Assembly: GCF_029852145.1 (NCBI RefSeq)
Contig: NC_079974.1
Span: 14,817,582 to 14,881,581 of the forward strand
From: Microplitis mediator
Taxonomy: Eukaryota; Arthropoda; Insecta; Hymenoptera; Braconidae
DNA: 64,000 nucleotides
Reading direction: 5' to 3'
Shown here: positions 1 through 11,371 of the stretch, one piece after another
Position numbering within the stretch: the first letter of the stretch is position 1
Layout: every line of letters starts with the position of its first letter
The notes under the pieces: model-generated
Seen by the model: only the letters and a program-made list of their open reading frames with translations
The model's database searches: none
Told to the model about the DNA's origin: nothing
Program-made: the position numbers and the translations under genes

Positions 1-172
1 AATTTATATTTAATTAATGGAATAATTAATCGACTTAATATTGGGTCGAAGTTATTCTTTAATAAATTGTCTTTGTGTTGGTATAAAATTTGACCCATTT
101 CAGTGTAATCGAAAAAGTCTAGAGATAATTTAATGTGAGTGAATGAGTCAAAAAATTTAGAGCGATCATAAA

Positions 173-203
173 GCACACCAGCGCTTTCGCGCTTGAGGTG
201 TGC
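173..203 (-). other. stem-loop motif, copy 1
   Basis: Read on the minus strand this is GCACACC-TCA, an inner stem AGCGC/GCGCT closed by a GAAA loop, then GGTGTGC, followed by TTTATGATCGC. Related hairpins starting TTTGCACACCTCA or TTTGCACGACTCA lie at 33,426, 49,463 and 57,871. The inner stem differs between copies but stays paired. Function is unknown; it could be the conserved end of a mobile element or a structured RNA. Confidence 0.5.
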
Positions 204-346
204 AATAGAGTGTTTTGTGTTGATATTCTCATATGTTTCTATCAATTATCTTTAATAGTCTTATATGTATATACAAAAACGTATAGTATAAATATTAAAG
301 ATAATTGATAGAAACATATGAGAATATCAACACAAAACACTCTATT
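204..346. repeat. small palindromic element
   Basis: Two nearly perfect inverted arms of about 54 bp (204-257 and 293-346), beginning AATAGAGTGTTTTGTG, surround a 35-bp AT-rich loop. It directly abuts stem-loop copy 1. This is probably a small MITE; no clear target duplication was found. Confidence 0.6.
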
Positions 347-1189
347 TTTTATTTTATATTTTTTTAGCAGCATTGTTATTGGTAATTAGTTGACAATATA
401 TTTCAAAAATTAATTTCACGATTCGTGCAATATTGAATTTACAAAGTAAAGAAAAGTCTCGTTAAATTTATTATTTTAGTATCATAAATTTTACAAAGAG
501 TCTATATACATTTTTAGATTAGTAATATAATTTTTATAAAAGTTAATTTAAAGAGTAAAAGAACAAAAATGAAAATTATTATTTTCTTCAATAAATTTTT
601 GAATAATTTTGATCGTATAAGTAAAATAATTAAAACAATTTTTATTATGCTAGTGGTACATTTTGTTATCATAAGACGGTGAACATTGCATCCTAGCGAC
701 ACAATTTTTGTCGTGTCAGTTATTATAACTATAAAATACTTAATAATTTTTATTATGCTCAATACGAAATGTATTATGTTCAAGAAAGAAATTTTTGTCG
801 GCCGCATCGAAATTTTATTATGCTTCAATACAATTAGTAACAACACGCATAACATAAAATATTGGAATATTATACGGTTTCAAGTTTAGTCGGCTAGCAT
901 AATAAAAATTTATGGATTTTCACATAAAATTTCATGGAATTTTCACCTTCATTTTTTTCCGTATACTCATTTAATTACACTAAAATAGGACAAATTGTAT
1001 ACAAGCATTTGGAGAATTTATTAAGGAACAATTTGAATTTAATGTAAAGTCGATTCATTATTTTAATAGTTTAAAATAAACTATTTCAACTCAAGAAACC
1101 AGTGCTGTGAATTGTTACGTATGAAACTTCGTATAAACAAAATAACTCTCGATAGACACAATTAATTGGCCTAACATTTTAACATCATG
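347..1189. other. AT-rich stretch, no recognised feature
   Basis: Overlapping short open frames of 113 codons (minus, 514-855) and 67 codons (plus, 686-889) occur here. They are low-complexity Ile/Lys/Leu-rich translations of AT-rich DNA. I see no domain, splice signal or repeat match elsewhere in the window. Confidence 0.4.
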
Positions 1190-1193
1190 TTAA

Positions 1194-2017
1194 GGGGGGG
1201 GGGGGCTAAGGGCTAAATATCAGATTTTTTTGGTTTTCTTATAGCTACACATTTTAAGAATATAGTCTCCAAATTTGAAGTCGATCAGAGCAAAACTCTC
1301 GAAGTTATTAACTAGTTGGTCTTCTTTGAAACTGTAGCTTCGATAGCTGCTGGTGGTCGGAAAGGGAGTTTATTCACTTAGTGATCGTTCTAACCTATAT
1401 TGTTCTGTTTTAAAAAATTTTTGAGCAAGTTGAAAAAAAAAATTTTTTTTTTTTTTCATATTTAGCATTTAAAACTTTAAACGCATTTTCCTCGAAACTA
1501 CTTTTTCAAAGTCCGTGAGCACTACTTTTTAAAAACTACATTACCGATTTATTTAAAACTCGGTACACACTTTCTACGTATAAAATAGTTTTAGAATGTT
1601 TTTTTTACATCATGGGGGTTTCCTACCTCCAAAATGACGCAAATTTTCGTAAAAAATAGCAGTTTTTACTTTAAATGACCACAAAAAATGAAAAAATGAA
1701 AAAAAAATAATCAGAGAACGTTGGGGGAAGGATTTAATAATGCTTTGACTAAATTTCAGTGGTTTTTTATTTTAAATAATTTCCATCTGAGATCTAGTGC
1801 TCACCGCAAATCGTCTATTTTAAAAGACGTTCTGGAAAAAGCTCCGTCACCGGCTTGTTTGCGGATACTTTTGCAGAAAAAAATTACTTAATGTTGTTGA
1901 ATCTATACTTAATAATGTTCAAAAGGTTGCAATAAATTAGCTCAATCCATACGCCTACAAAAAATTCGTAAAAAAAGTGAGTTTTTTCACGATTTAGCCG
2001 TTACCCCCCCCCCCCCC
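1194..2017. mobile_element. TTAA-flanked element with homopolymer G/C ends
   Basis: The left end is G12 followed by CTAAGGGCTAAAT. The right end is ATTTAGCCGTTA followed by C14. TTAA lies immediately outside both ends (1190-1193 and 2018-2021). TTAA duplication is the signature of piggyBac or Kolobok transposons, so a non-autonomous member of one of these is the simplest reading. The 824-bp interior has no open frame of note. Only the terminal 25-30 bp are inverted repeats. Confidence 0.6.
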
Positions 2018-2386
2018 TTAAACTATTAATTAAAAATAGTTATTATTAAGAAAATATTTGAATATCGATTGGATAAAATAAATATTTATATATAAAAAAA
2101 AATTTGGGACTTAAAAAAATTTGATGGATTTAAAAGAGTTGAAAAATTTTTTAAGTCCAGAATAATTTTACAATGTTAATTTGGACTTAGAAAAATTTAA
2201 TCGACTGACAAAAGTTGAAAAATTAGCTCGAATCGAGTTAGCGTTAGTAGAACACATCTCATTGCTTCGCAAATGACTTGTGCAATTTATAAGTCCAACA
2301 AAATGCTGTCTTAAATTAAATTTTAGGCAATGTAGGATAGAATCACAGTTCTAAAATCACTTTGGAAGTATGATTTTACCCTCCCA

Positions 2387-2579
2387 CTCTAGCGGACCTG
2401 ATTTACCGTAAATTTTCGGTAAGTTCTAATGCAACTCCACGGTAGGTTTCCTAGCGAACCGGATTTACCGTATCTCACGGTAAATCCACGGTAAATTACG
2501 GCAAATCCACCGTAATTTACGGCAAATCGGAATTTTACGGTGGTTTTACCTAATTTACCGTAAGTTGGGTCCGTTAGGG
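2387..2579. mobile_element. CCCTAACGGACC-type short element
   Basis: Ends are CTCTAGCGGACC (left) and the complement of CCCTAACGGACC (right), flanked by CA on both sides (2385-2386 and 2580-2581). The interior is a dense array of TTTACCGTAA / TTACGGTAAA half-sites in both orientations. The same array style recurs near 9,860-10,095 and 37,435-37,575. I interpret it as a 193-bp non-autonomous element of the CCCT-ended group with 2-bp target duplications. Confidence 0.5.
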
Positions 2580-3184
2580 CAATGCTACTTTGAGGGCATG
2601 GAGATCAAAATTACAGTACAACTGTGAGCGGCAGGCCTGTTAACAAAAGAATTGAGGGTAATATCTAGGCTAAAACCACATTTCAGATTTCGACTCGAGT
2701 AAACTTTTTATAACTTTTGAACTGATTAACCGATTCGAATGGTTCTTGCGTCAATCGAAAGAGTTTGTCGATCGTCAACCCTGATAGCCACTTTAACCAC
2801 AAGTGAACTTCAAGATACTGCCGTATTCTAAAGCCAACTTAAGAACCGTTCTCAGATAATTTTGTCCAAGCTTTTCTCTGAGATAAAAATCCTAAACGCT
2901 AAATAAAGACACAGACCCGATGCTTTACTCTATGAACTAGCGAAGTGCGCTTCAATTTTTTGACAACTTCCATTTGTTTACGAGAAAAGCTTGGACAAAG
3001 TTTCCATTTACTGTACAAGTGCGACAAAGATATTACCGTTTATCCACTTGAGTGCGAATAGAGAAACAAATGAAAACGCGTCTTAAAGGAAAGTTTTGGA
3101 AAGCAAGCAGTTACCTATAAGTTGACGGTAAATTATCTGTAGCTGAAATTCAATTTGACTACAAGTGTTACTGTCAGACAATAA

Positions 3185-6141
3185 CCCTTGCGACATTAAA
3201 AACATTCTGGATACACTCTGGAAATATTCTGGTAACACGATGCAACCATACGGACTCCAGAGTATTTCCAGAATGGTTTTGTGCCCTTTTCTGAGAGTGA
3301 ACCCAGAGTATTTCCAGAGCGGATACGGAGTAAATCCAAAATGTTTCCAGAAAGTATCCAGAGTGGATACATACTGACACCGTTATGCATCCACATTGAA
3401 CACAAACTGATACCAAAGTGTTTCCAGAATGTTTCCAGAGTGGGATCAGAGTGAATACATACTCAAACCAGAGGGTATTCAGAGTAAATGAATACTGAAA
3501 GAAAAAAAAAATTTACCGAAATATATTATTTTAAGAATATTCAAGAGCATTTATTGAATACAATTATGTTTCTGGATTGTAAAAACAATTTTTCAAGAAA
3601 ACAAAAATATTTGACATTATTGTCACAATGTAATATAGCATCTACTACACGGAAAAAAATAGATAGGAATGGTTACTGTGCTACACAGGAATGATCGTAA
3701 AGTATGTAAAAACTAACCTTAGCACATTACTAGTTCTCGTTATAATAGGAATGGGTCGTTTTTACATACGACTGAGTATGATCTAACATAGCAACCATTA
3801 CTATGTTACACATTATGCCGAAAACATGACTGGTTATCGTGTTCACAGTCACTGTTCGCTTCCTAGATAATACAGATTTCTTTCAGCAGTCGATGTGTTA
3901 CTATATAAAATAGGTATAGGTCCTGTGTGGAGATGCGAAAGACTCCCCGGTCAAATGCGTCCCATTGTCGTTCAGCATAGTAACCATTCCTGTGCTGGAC
4001 AGGAACTGTTGTTTTCAGCCACATGTCTGACTACTGTTTAGCGGGAATTTATGTTTTAAACAGCACTCAGACATGTGACTGAAAGCAACAGTTCCTGTCC
4101 AGCACAGGAATGGTTACTATGCTGAACGACAATGGAACGCATTTGTCCGAGGAATCTTTCGCATCTCAACACAGGACATATACCTATTTTATATAGTAAC
4201 ACATCGACTGCCGAAAGGAATCTGTATTATCTAGGAAGCGAACAGTGACTGTGAACACGATAACCACTCATGTTTTCGGCATAATGTGTAACATAGTAAT
4301 GGTTGCTATGTTAGATCATACTCAGTCGTATGTAAAAACGACCCATTCCTATTATAACGAGAACTAGTAATGTGCTAAGGTTAGTTTTTACATACTTTAC
4401 GATCATTCCTGTGTAGCACAGTAACCATTCCTATCTATTTTTTTCCGTGTATATGACCATCCAAACAGGCACTTGTCACTCTGTCAAATAACAGAGAAAT
4501 ACCCGTGACAGAATTATTTTTAAATATAGAATATAAAAACTCTGAAACACCTATCTAACCAGGAACAGGACAATCATAAGTTGGGCGCGATCTAGCGGCG
4601 AACACTGAACTACTTCCACTGCTGCTTAGCACCAGTGACTTTCTCCTCCTTAACATATATCTTCTCCCAGCAAATTTTTCTCTCAAGTCTTTCACATTAA
4701 AACCCGGGTCAAAGCAAAAATTTTTTTTTGGGATAAAAATACTTAATGAAAATAACAATTTTTAAAAAAACAATTGTTTCTTAAAAAATGTTTTTTATTG
4801 CTAAAAAGCGAATTTGCTAATTAATAATTTTTTTGTATTTATTAAAAAGTATTCATAAAAATTACTGTTATTCATAATTCCTTAAGCAATTGAGTTAGAG
4901 CTTCGGTTACAAGCTCGATTTGTTTAATGATTAATGGATAATGAAAAAGACTTGAAGTGTTGTAGTTGTGTCTTCAATAAGTTATTTTAATAACAATAGA
5001 GAAGAACAGAAAGGTAGCGACAAGTCCAAGTGTACAATAATTTAAAAAATTATATAAAAGATTAAAAAAAAATTTTTTCTACAAAATAAAACGCTTGGTT
5101 ATTTTTAGTATTTGAAAAAAATATTGCGTGAAAATTTATTTGTTTACAACAAATTGTTTGTTTAATAAACAAATAATAAATGAATGAAAACAATTTTTTT
5201 TCTAATATAACAGAACATGATTAATGATTATTTAAAAAAAATAATGGTTCTTTAATATTAATATTGAGTAAAAAAAAAAATTGTTAATTAGCTAATGCGC
5301 TGTTTAGCAAAAAAAAATTTTTTTAAGAAACGATTTTTTTCTTAAAATTCCTTATTTTTATTAAGCGTTTTTTTCCCAAAAAAAATCTTATTAAATCTAA
5401 TTAGCCATGTATTTGTTTATGACAATTATTTAAACAATGCAAGTAAAAATTTTTTTCAAATTATTGTTATGTAGCTTTCAGCAATAAAAAAACAAAATAA
5501 TCAAAAAAGTAAATTTTCTTGATTGCTTTATTTACGTTTTTTATTTTTCAATGGCTTAGATTGTTAATAAAATCGAAATTTTTTTATTTTTTCACCAGCT
5601 ATCTTTTCTAAACCCTTTCAAGAATAGCTTTAAGAAGTAAAAAAAATTCGGGGTTTTTAGTTTGGAAATAATCAGGGTTTTTATGTAAACTTTCAACAAG
5701 TAAAAATTAATTAATTAACAAAAGCATAGTTAATTAAAAAATTTGGGTTAAGATTGTTTTTCTGTAGATTATTATTGATTTATGAGTTTAGAAAGTACCC
5801 AATTTTTTTTAGTCCTTAGTATTTAAATTTTATCGACTCTGGGCCCATTTTGAAAACACTCTGATTTCATCCTGTACTCATTTTGAGCCCATTTTGAAAA
5901 TACTTTGATTCCATTCTGGACTCACTGTGGGCCCATTCTGAAAACACTTTGATTTCATTCTGGATTCACTTTGAGTCCATTCTGAAAACACTTTGATCTA
6001 CTCTGGATCAATTCTGAAACCACTTTGGTTTCACTCTGAAAAAAGGGCACAAAACCACTCTGGGAACATACTGGACTTAGAATGTTTACATTCTGACTAT
6101 GATTCCAGAGTGTTTCCAGAGTGGGTTGAAGGTCGCAAGGG
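3185..6141. mobile_element. CCCTTGCGAC element, copy 1, TSD AA
   Basis: Ends CCCTTGCGAC and GTCGCAAGGG are flanked by AA (3183-3184, 6142-6143). Both subterminal regions are arrays of roughly 10-20-bp units built on TTCCAGAGTG / CATTCTGGA in opposite orientation at the two ends, which produces the short open frames there. It is closely similar to copy 2 at 23,094-24,981. Differences are the CACGG insertion at 3,648-4,449 and about 265 bp (around 4,808-5,065) that copy 2 lacks. Confidence 0.75.
3648..4449. mobile_element. CACGGAAAAAAATAG foldback element, TSD TA
   Basis: An 802-bp foldback: arms of roughly 390 bp meet near 4,047. Ends are CACGGAAAAAAATAG and CTATTTTTTTCCGTG with TA on each side (3646-3647, 4450-4451). 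The uninterrupted sequence is preserved in copy 2 of the host element at about 23,551-23,562 (CTACTATATGACC), proving a 2-bp TA duplication. Internal motifs such as AGGAATGGTTACT repeat in both orientations. Confidence 0.85.
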
Positions 6142-6852
6142 AACGTTAAGTTGATTAAAAGTCTCACTTCAAATTGACGGCAAGTTTTTCTGTCAAATTA
6201 CATTCAGATGACGGCAGTTGATTTACATCAACTTATACGCAAGTATTATCCAGTCGAGGTTTGCAAGAAACTTGTCGTTAAGTTAGCCGAAAATATTTCA
6301 CTGCAGAACTTGCTGAGCAATTATCTTTAAAGTGTGGCTATCAGGGAACATTTCTGAAAATTTTAATTCATTTGATCAAGTAGACTGGAAAATATTTGCG
6401 AGTTACGAAAAAAATTTTTTTTTTAGTTTTTTTTTTCTTTCAATTTCTCAGAAACGACTCAAACGATTGCCTTCAAAATCGATTCAACTTTAGAACTTAA
6501 TAAAACGCGTCGGTTGCCGCCTCAACCATTTTAATCAGCTAATTCATTCGAGAGATATCGTTGGAGAAATAAATGGAAAAATACGGTTTTTCGCGAATAT
6601 CCTTGAGCTCTAGAACTTAACGCGCCGATCGCCACATTAAAATTGGTTGATTGGTTCAAAAGATCTCGGCGACGAAAGGTTTAAAATTAACAATTTATGT
6701 CTTTTGTTCCGGATAAATAATAATATAATGTACTAAAATGTGTTCAAAATTATACTAACTCTTCGTCTTCGTGGTCACTCTCGAATACCACATAATGAAA
6801 TAAAACTCGTTCTTCAGTTTAAATAATTTTACCAACACAAAAATTGAAAAAA

Positions 6853-7255
6853 TACTACGAGGTCACCCGTCCAATTTATGTCCCACGTCGATGCTGCTTA
6901 ACTTTGGTTATCGATGGTTTGTAGTCTGATCCTCTAGTCTGTTATACACTTACAATTAAGAAACGTTTATGGCATTACTTAACTCAAATAATGAATTTGA
7001 TATATCCTACGTAAATAATGTACCTAATGATGAATTTGGTTTTGTACATAAAATACAATAGAATTCATTAGATACATATAATCAAATCTATTTGTCTATA
7101 AAATTATAGATATTCGTATATCAATCGATATCGATTTATACTTTTGAATTGCTGTTGAAACACCTTTGAATATTTTTTAAGGATTGGGGATTTAAGTTTG
7201 ATTGATAGTTGATAGAATAAAAATTTAATAATATTGATATTAAAAAATTGTCATA
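6853..7255. repeat. unit with antisense 5S-rRNA-like edge, copy 1
   Basis: The left edge TACTACGAGGTCACCC followed by GTCCAAT...GATGCTGCTTAACTTTGG is, on the minus strand, a degenerate 5S rRNA core (box A-like AAAGTTAAGCAGCATCG, box C-like GGACGGGTGACC). About 340 bp of AT-rich sequence follows and is shared with 10,948-11,365. The left junction is a real insertion boundary because the flanking HINE sequence continues differently at 52,117. Possibly a retroposon; its transcription direction is unclear. Confidence 0.5.
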
Positions 7256-7259
7256 TTAT

Positions 7260-8457
7260 CCCAGTAAACACATTGACGTAAATTTGACGTCAGAGTGACG
7301 TTACGCTATATCATTATTTACGTAAGATATAAGTCACGAATGAGTCAGGTGTGACTCATTATTTCACAATTTTTTACGTAAGATTATGATGTAAAACTAA
7401 TGACGTATACATGACGTAAATGTGATGTTTGTGTGACATTCTATGACGTCAATATGACATATGGGTGACGTCAAAATTATCAATTTGGAAAAAATATTTT
7501 TGAAAAAAAAAAAAAAAAAAAATGAAATACTGAATTTTCGATTTGATTGTTACCGTGCGAACGCATTGTGAATTCAGAAACAAGATTAGATAACCTTAAA
7601 TAATGAAAAAATCCTGGGTGTCTGCTGGGTTTAAACACGGCTCCTCTTGGCTGATAGTCCTGAACGTTGCTCACTGGTCCATATCACGAGAGTCCAAGTC
7701 TTGTGCTTAATTGATGTATTAAGAGTGAAATGCCGGAAAAGACAGAGTTCATAAGTTTTCGTGAAGGATTTTTACAAAATTTAAACAAACTTTATGAACT
7801 TATATGAAAATTTATAGAAACAATATTTGTCGGCTTCGATCATTGTGAAAACTTAATGAAGTTTTAAACAATAATGATCGAAGCCGACAAATATTGTTTC
7901 TATAAATTTTCATATAAGTTCATAAAGTTTGTTTAAATTTTGTAAAAATCCTTCACGAAAACTTATGAACTCTGTCTTTTCCGGCATTTCACTCTTAATA
8001 CATCAATTAAGCACAAGACTTGGACTCTCGTGATATGGACCAGTGAGCAACGTTCAGGACTATCAGCCAAGAGGAGCCGTGTTTAAACCCAGCAGACACC
8101 CAGGATTTTTTCATTATTTAAGGTTATCTAATCTTGTTTCTGAATTCACAATGCGTTCGCACGGTAACAATCAAATCGAAAATTCAGTATTTCATTTTTT
8201 TTTTTTTTTTTTTTCAAAAATATTTTTTCCAAATTGATAATTTTGACGTCACCCATATGTCATATTGACGTCATAGAATGTCACACAAACATCACATTTA
8301 CGTCATGTATACGTCATTAGTTTTACATCATAATCTTACGTAAAAAATTGTGAAATAATGAGTCACACCTGACTCATTCGTGACTTATATCTTACGTAAA
8401 TAATGATATAGCGTAACGTCACTCTGACGTCAAATTTACGTCAATGTGTTTACTGGG
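7260..8457. mobile_element. CCCAGTAAACAC palindromic element
   Basis: An almost perfect 1.2-kb palindrome centred near 7,858, with ends CCCAGTAAACACATTGACGT and complement. Subterminal DNA repeats TGACGT/ACGTCA many times. The same 64-codon frame appears in both arms (7480-7674 minus, 8043-8237 plus) only because the arms are mirror images. No clear target duplication (ATTAT left, CGATT right). Confidence 0.75.
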
Positions 8458-8894
8458 CGATTTTCTTTCAGAAATTTCCTCCTCTTTAAAGTTTTTTTTT
8501 TTAGATTTTCGATATCACTTATAGTTATTGAGTTATTAACAAAAATCTAAGATTTTTTATTTTGTTTATGTTTTTTGTTGATAAAAAATTGAAATTTTGA
8601 TAAATAAAAAAAACAAAAAACACATCTTGCTCAAAATTTAATTCTGCATCGAATAAGTTATCACTTATATTTTTGCCACAATTCTAAAGATTTTTTCCAG
8701 CATATTCACGCAGGATTTTCACAAAAATCTTCGTTCCTATGTAACATAGTAATGGTTACCATGCTAGCATAGGAATCAGAACTATTTTTTTCTCTTCGTT
8801 CAGTGAATCGACGCAAGATCTCACCACGATGTCGTAGATCACGGTGATTCCGCGAAAATCACTGTTATTGTATAAAAAAAAAGGCAATACATTA

Positions 8895-9844
8895 CACCGG
8901 CACACAAAAAAAAATAAGTTCTCTGTACTTTTGACGGGACCTATTTATTCCCATGTATTTTGACTCGCTGAATCCGAATCCAAGGTCCGTTTAACCCGTA
9001 CACCCTCAGATTTTTAGAAAACTTTAAAAAACCTCAAAAATACACAAAAATCGACCGTTTTTTAAATTTATAAATTTTTTTAACCCTAACTAAGCATGAT
9101 TTTTATGTATTTCGGTCCTCCACATACTAACCTGAAGTTTATTTAAAACATTAGCCATTTAAAGTCTGAGTAAATTCCAAAAAACCCCAAAAAATTGCAA
9201 AAAAGCAAAAAAATTCTTAGTATTGTGATGGAAAAAATTTTATAGGGCTAAATAAATAATTATTTTCATGTATGTTTATCTGTCACATATAATTCTCGAA
9301 CATCCATGGCTCAGACATCTCTAAAATTTTAAATAAATGGCAAAAATTCCCAAAAAATCGAAAAAAATAAAATTTGGTATAACAAAAATCATTTTTTAAA
9401 TCGAAATAAATAAAAGAAATCATACTGTTCGATCTGTGATATATATATATAAAAAATATTTTGGCCGAAAACACAAAAAAATTTTAATATGCTTCAAAAA
9501 ATTTTTTTCATCATAACACTAAGAATTTTTTTGCTTTTTTGCAATTTTTTGGGGTTTTTTGGAATTTACTCAGACTTTAAATGGCTAATGTTTTAAATAA
9601 ACTTCAGGTTAGTATGTGGAGGACCGAAATACATAAAAATCATGCTTAGTTAGGGTTAAAAAAATTTATAAATTTAAAAAACGGTCGATTTTTGTGTATT
9701 TTTGAGGTTTTTTAAAGTTTTCTAAAGATCTGAGGGTGTACGGGTTAAACGGACCTCGGATTCGGATTCAGCGGGTCAAAATACATGGGAATAAATCGGT
9801 CCCGTCAAAAGTACAGACAACTTATTTTTTTTTGTGTGCCGGTG
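8895..9844. mobile_element. CACCGGCACAC palindromic element, TSD TTA
   Basis: A palindrome of 950 bp with arms of about 350 bp and ends CACCGGCACACAAAAA / complement. TTA flanks both sides (8892-8894, 9845-9847). A 3-bp TTA/TWA duplication is typical of PIF/Harbinger elements; assignment beyond that is inference. The centre (about 9,250-9,480) is not mirrored. Confidence 0.65.
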
Positions 9845-9854
9845 TTATTAAACC

Positions 9855-10098
9855 TTGATGGGACAGCAGAATTTTACAAAAATTCACCGTGAATCACGGT
9901 AAACCTCCATAGTTTGATTATAAAACATCACCGGATTCACCGTGAATAGACGTGAATCACCGTAAAAGCTCACCGTGATATCACGCACACATTCACGGTA
10001 ATTTACGGTGATTCACCGTAATTTCACCCTAATAGCGTAATTTACCGTGATCCACCGTAATTCACCGGTATATCACGGTGAATCAGGACCACCAGGGT
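9855..10098. repeat. CACCGTGA/TCACGGTG array
   Basis: A dense run of alternating TTCACCGTGA and TCACGGTGAAT half-sites, bounded on the right by ACCACCAGGG and on the left by a weak match CCTTGATGGG. It resembles the interiors of the CCCT-ended elements at 2,387 and 34,026. Probably a degenerate member; target duplication not resolved. Confidence 0.4.
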
Positions 10099-10376
10099 CA
10101 AGAAATATTTTCTTGAGCCATGAATTTATTTCTGAAGGAAGTCAATTATCTTGCTTCAAGATTTTCTTCGCTCTAAAGATTTTATATCTTCGATGGATAA
10201 CTCTCGTATCTTGACTCGAAACTATAGTTTGTATATATATGTTATCTACAATTGATACACTATCGAATTCTTCAAACAAGACCACTTGATGCCGTCAACT
10301 AAAAATGTCGTATTACTGTATTAAGAACCCGGGAAAAAATGATTTTGCCTAATTATATATATAATTATATAGGGGA

Positions 10377-10810
10377 GCCTGGGGCACGAAGGCCCCCTTA
10401 AGCCGGTTTTTTTTTTTTTTTTTGTGGCTTTTAACTATCAAATGCGTTTATTTTCTGTCTATTTCGGAAGAATCAGTCGAAATTTTGCAAAAAATCGAAA
10501 AAAAAATTTTTTTTCTGGGGCACGAAGGCCCCCTCGAAAAATTATAAAAATTTTTTTTTTTTATTTTCCGTGAAGTTATGACCTTTATAATGTTTTTGTT
10601 ATATTTCAGGTCAGTATGGAATATATGGGGTAAAATGAACCACTAGAAAAAAAACATTGTAACGAAAAAAATTTTTTTTTTTTTCATTTTCCGTCAAGTT
10701 ATGACTTCTATAATGTTTTTATTATATTTCAAGTCAATATGTGATATGTGGGAAAAAACGGACCACTCAAAAAAAAAAAATTGTAACGAAAAAATTAACT
10801 CGACGGAAAA
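10377..10810. repeat. G-rich element remnant with tandem duplication
   Basis: Starts ATAGGGGAGCCTGGGGCACG at a TA tract; GGGGCACGAAGGCCCCC recurs at 10,517. Two tandem units of about 120-135 bp, marked by TTATGACYTYTATAATG, follow (about 10,555-10,690 and 10,690-10,795). It resembles the GGGGAAGGGGGG element at 18,364 in composition and TA flank, but a matching right end is missing. Confidence 0.35.
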
Positions 10811-10947
10811 TAAATATAGTCATTTTTAGAATCTCATTTAGAATATCTGTAAATTATTAATTAAGTAATTTAAATAAAATTTAAATAAAAAAAATAAAAA
10901 AATTTAAATAAAAAGAAGAAAAATTATTTTCCGACGACTACTATTTT

Positions 10948-11365
10948 ACTACGAGGCCACCCGTCCAATTAATGTCCCACGTCGATATTGCTTAACTTTG
11001 GTGATCGCTGAATTGTAGACAAATAATCCTCTAGTCTGTTATGCACTTATAATTAAGAAAAGTTTATGGCATTACTTAACTCAAATAATCAAATTGATAT
11101 ATCCTCCGTAAATAATGCACCTAATGATGAATTTGGTTTTGTACATAAATTACAATAGAATTCATTACATACATATAATCAAATCTATTAATCTATCAAC
11201 TTATAAATATTCGTATATAAATTGATATCGATTTATACATTTAATTTGCTGCCGAAACCTTTGAACATTTTCTAAGTATCGAGGATTTAAGTTTGATTGA
11301 TAGTTGACAAAATAAAAATTTAATAACATTGGTATTAAAAACTGTCAAATGATGTAATATACATA
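10948..11365. repeat. unit with antisense 5S-rRNA-like edge, copy 2
   Basis: Same unit as 6,853-7,255: edge TTTACTACGAGGCCACCC, 5S-like core on the minus strand to about 11,008, then about 340 bp of shared AT-rich body ending ATGTAATATACATATATA. The palindrome at 11,372 sits in this terminal TA tract. Confidence 0.5.
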
Positions 11366-11371
11366 TATATA

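Larger units (their letters stand above)
2779..6346. mobile_element. CCCTGATAGCC element, TSD AA
   Basis: Termini CCCTGATAGCCACTTTAA and its complement TTAAAGTGTGGCTATCAGGG are flanked by AA (2777-2778 and 6347-6348). Removing element plus one AA restores the spacing of paralogous host DNA at 51,545-51,590 and 60,240-60,275, so the 2-bp duplication is supported by empty sites. Subterminal DNA carries repeated CAAGTG/TTGACGGCAAG motifs. Its middle is occupied by the CCCTTGCGAC element. Confidence 0.65.
2698..6852 (+). mobile_element. HINE-like element (partial), host of a nest
   Basis: 2,698-2,778 joined to 6,347-6,852 matches the body of the AACTTCCCGC family (compare 51,505-52,120 and the complement of 59,880-60,320), for example the TTTTATAACTTTTGAACTG and TTGCGAGTTACGAAAAA stretches. 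The microsatellite and both termini are missing here. It was split by the CCCTGATAGCC element at 2,779-6,346, and its right side ends where the 5S-like unit begins at about 6,853. Confidence 0.55.

Noticed and set aside
514..889. Overlapping open frames of 113 (minus) and 67 (plus) codons
   Set aside because: Composition is almost entirely Ile/Lys/Leu/Phe from AT-rich DNA; no domain, no conservation within the window.
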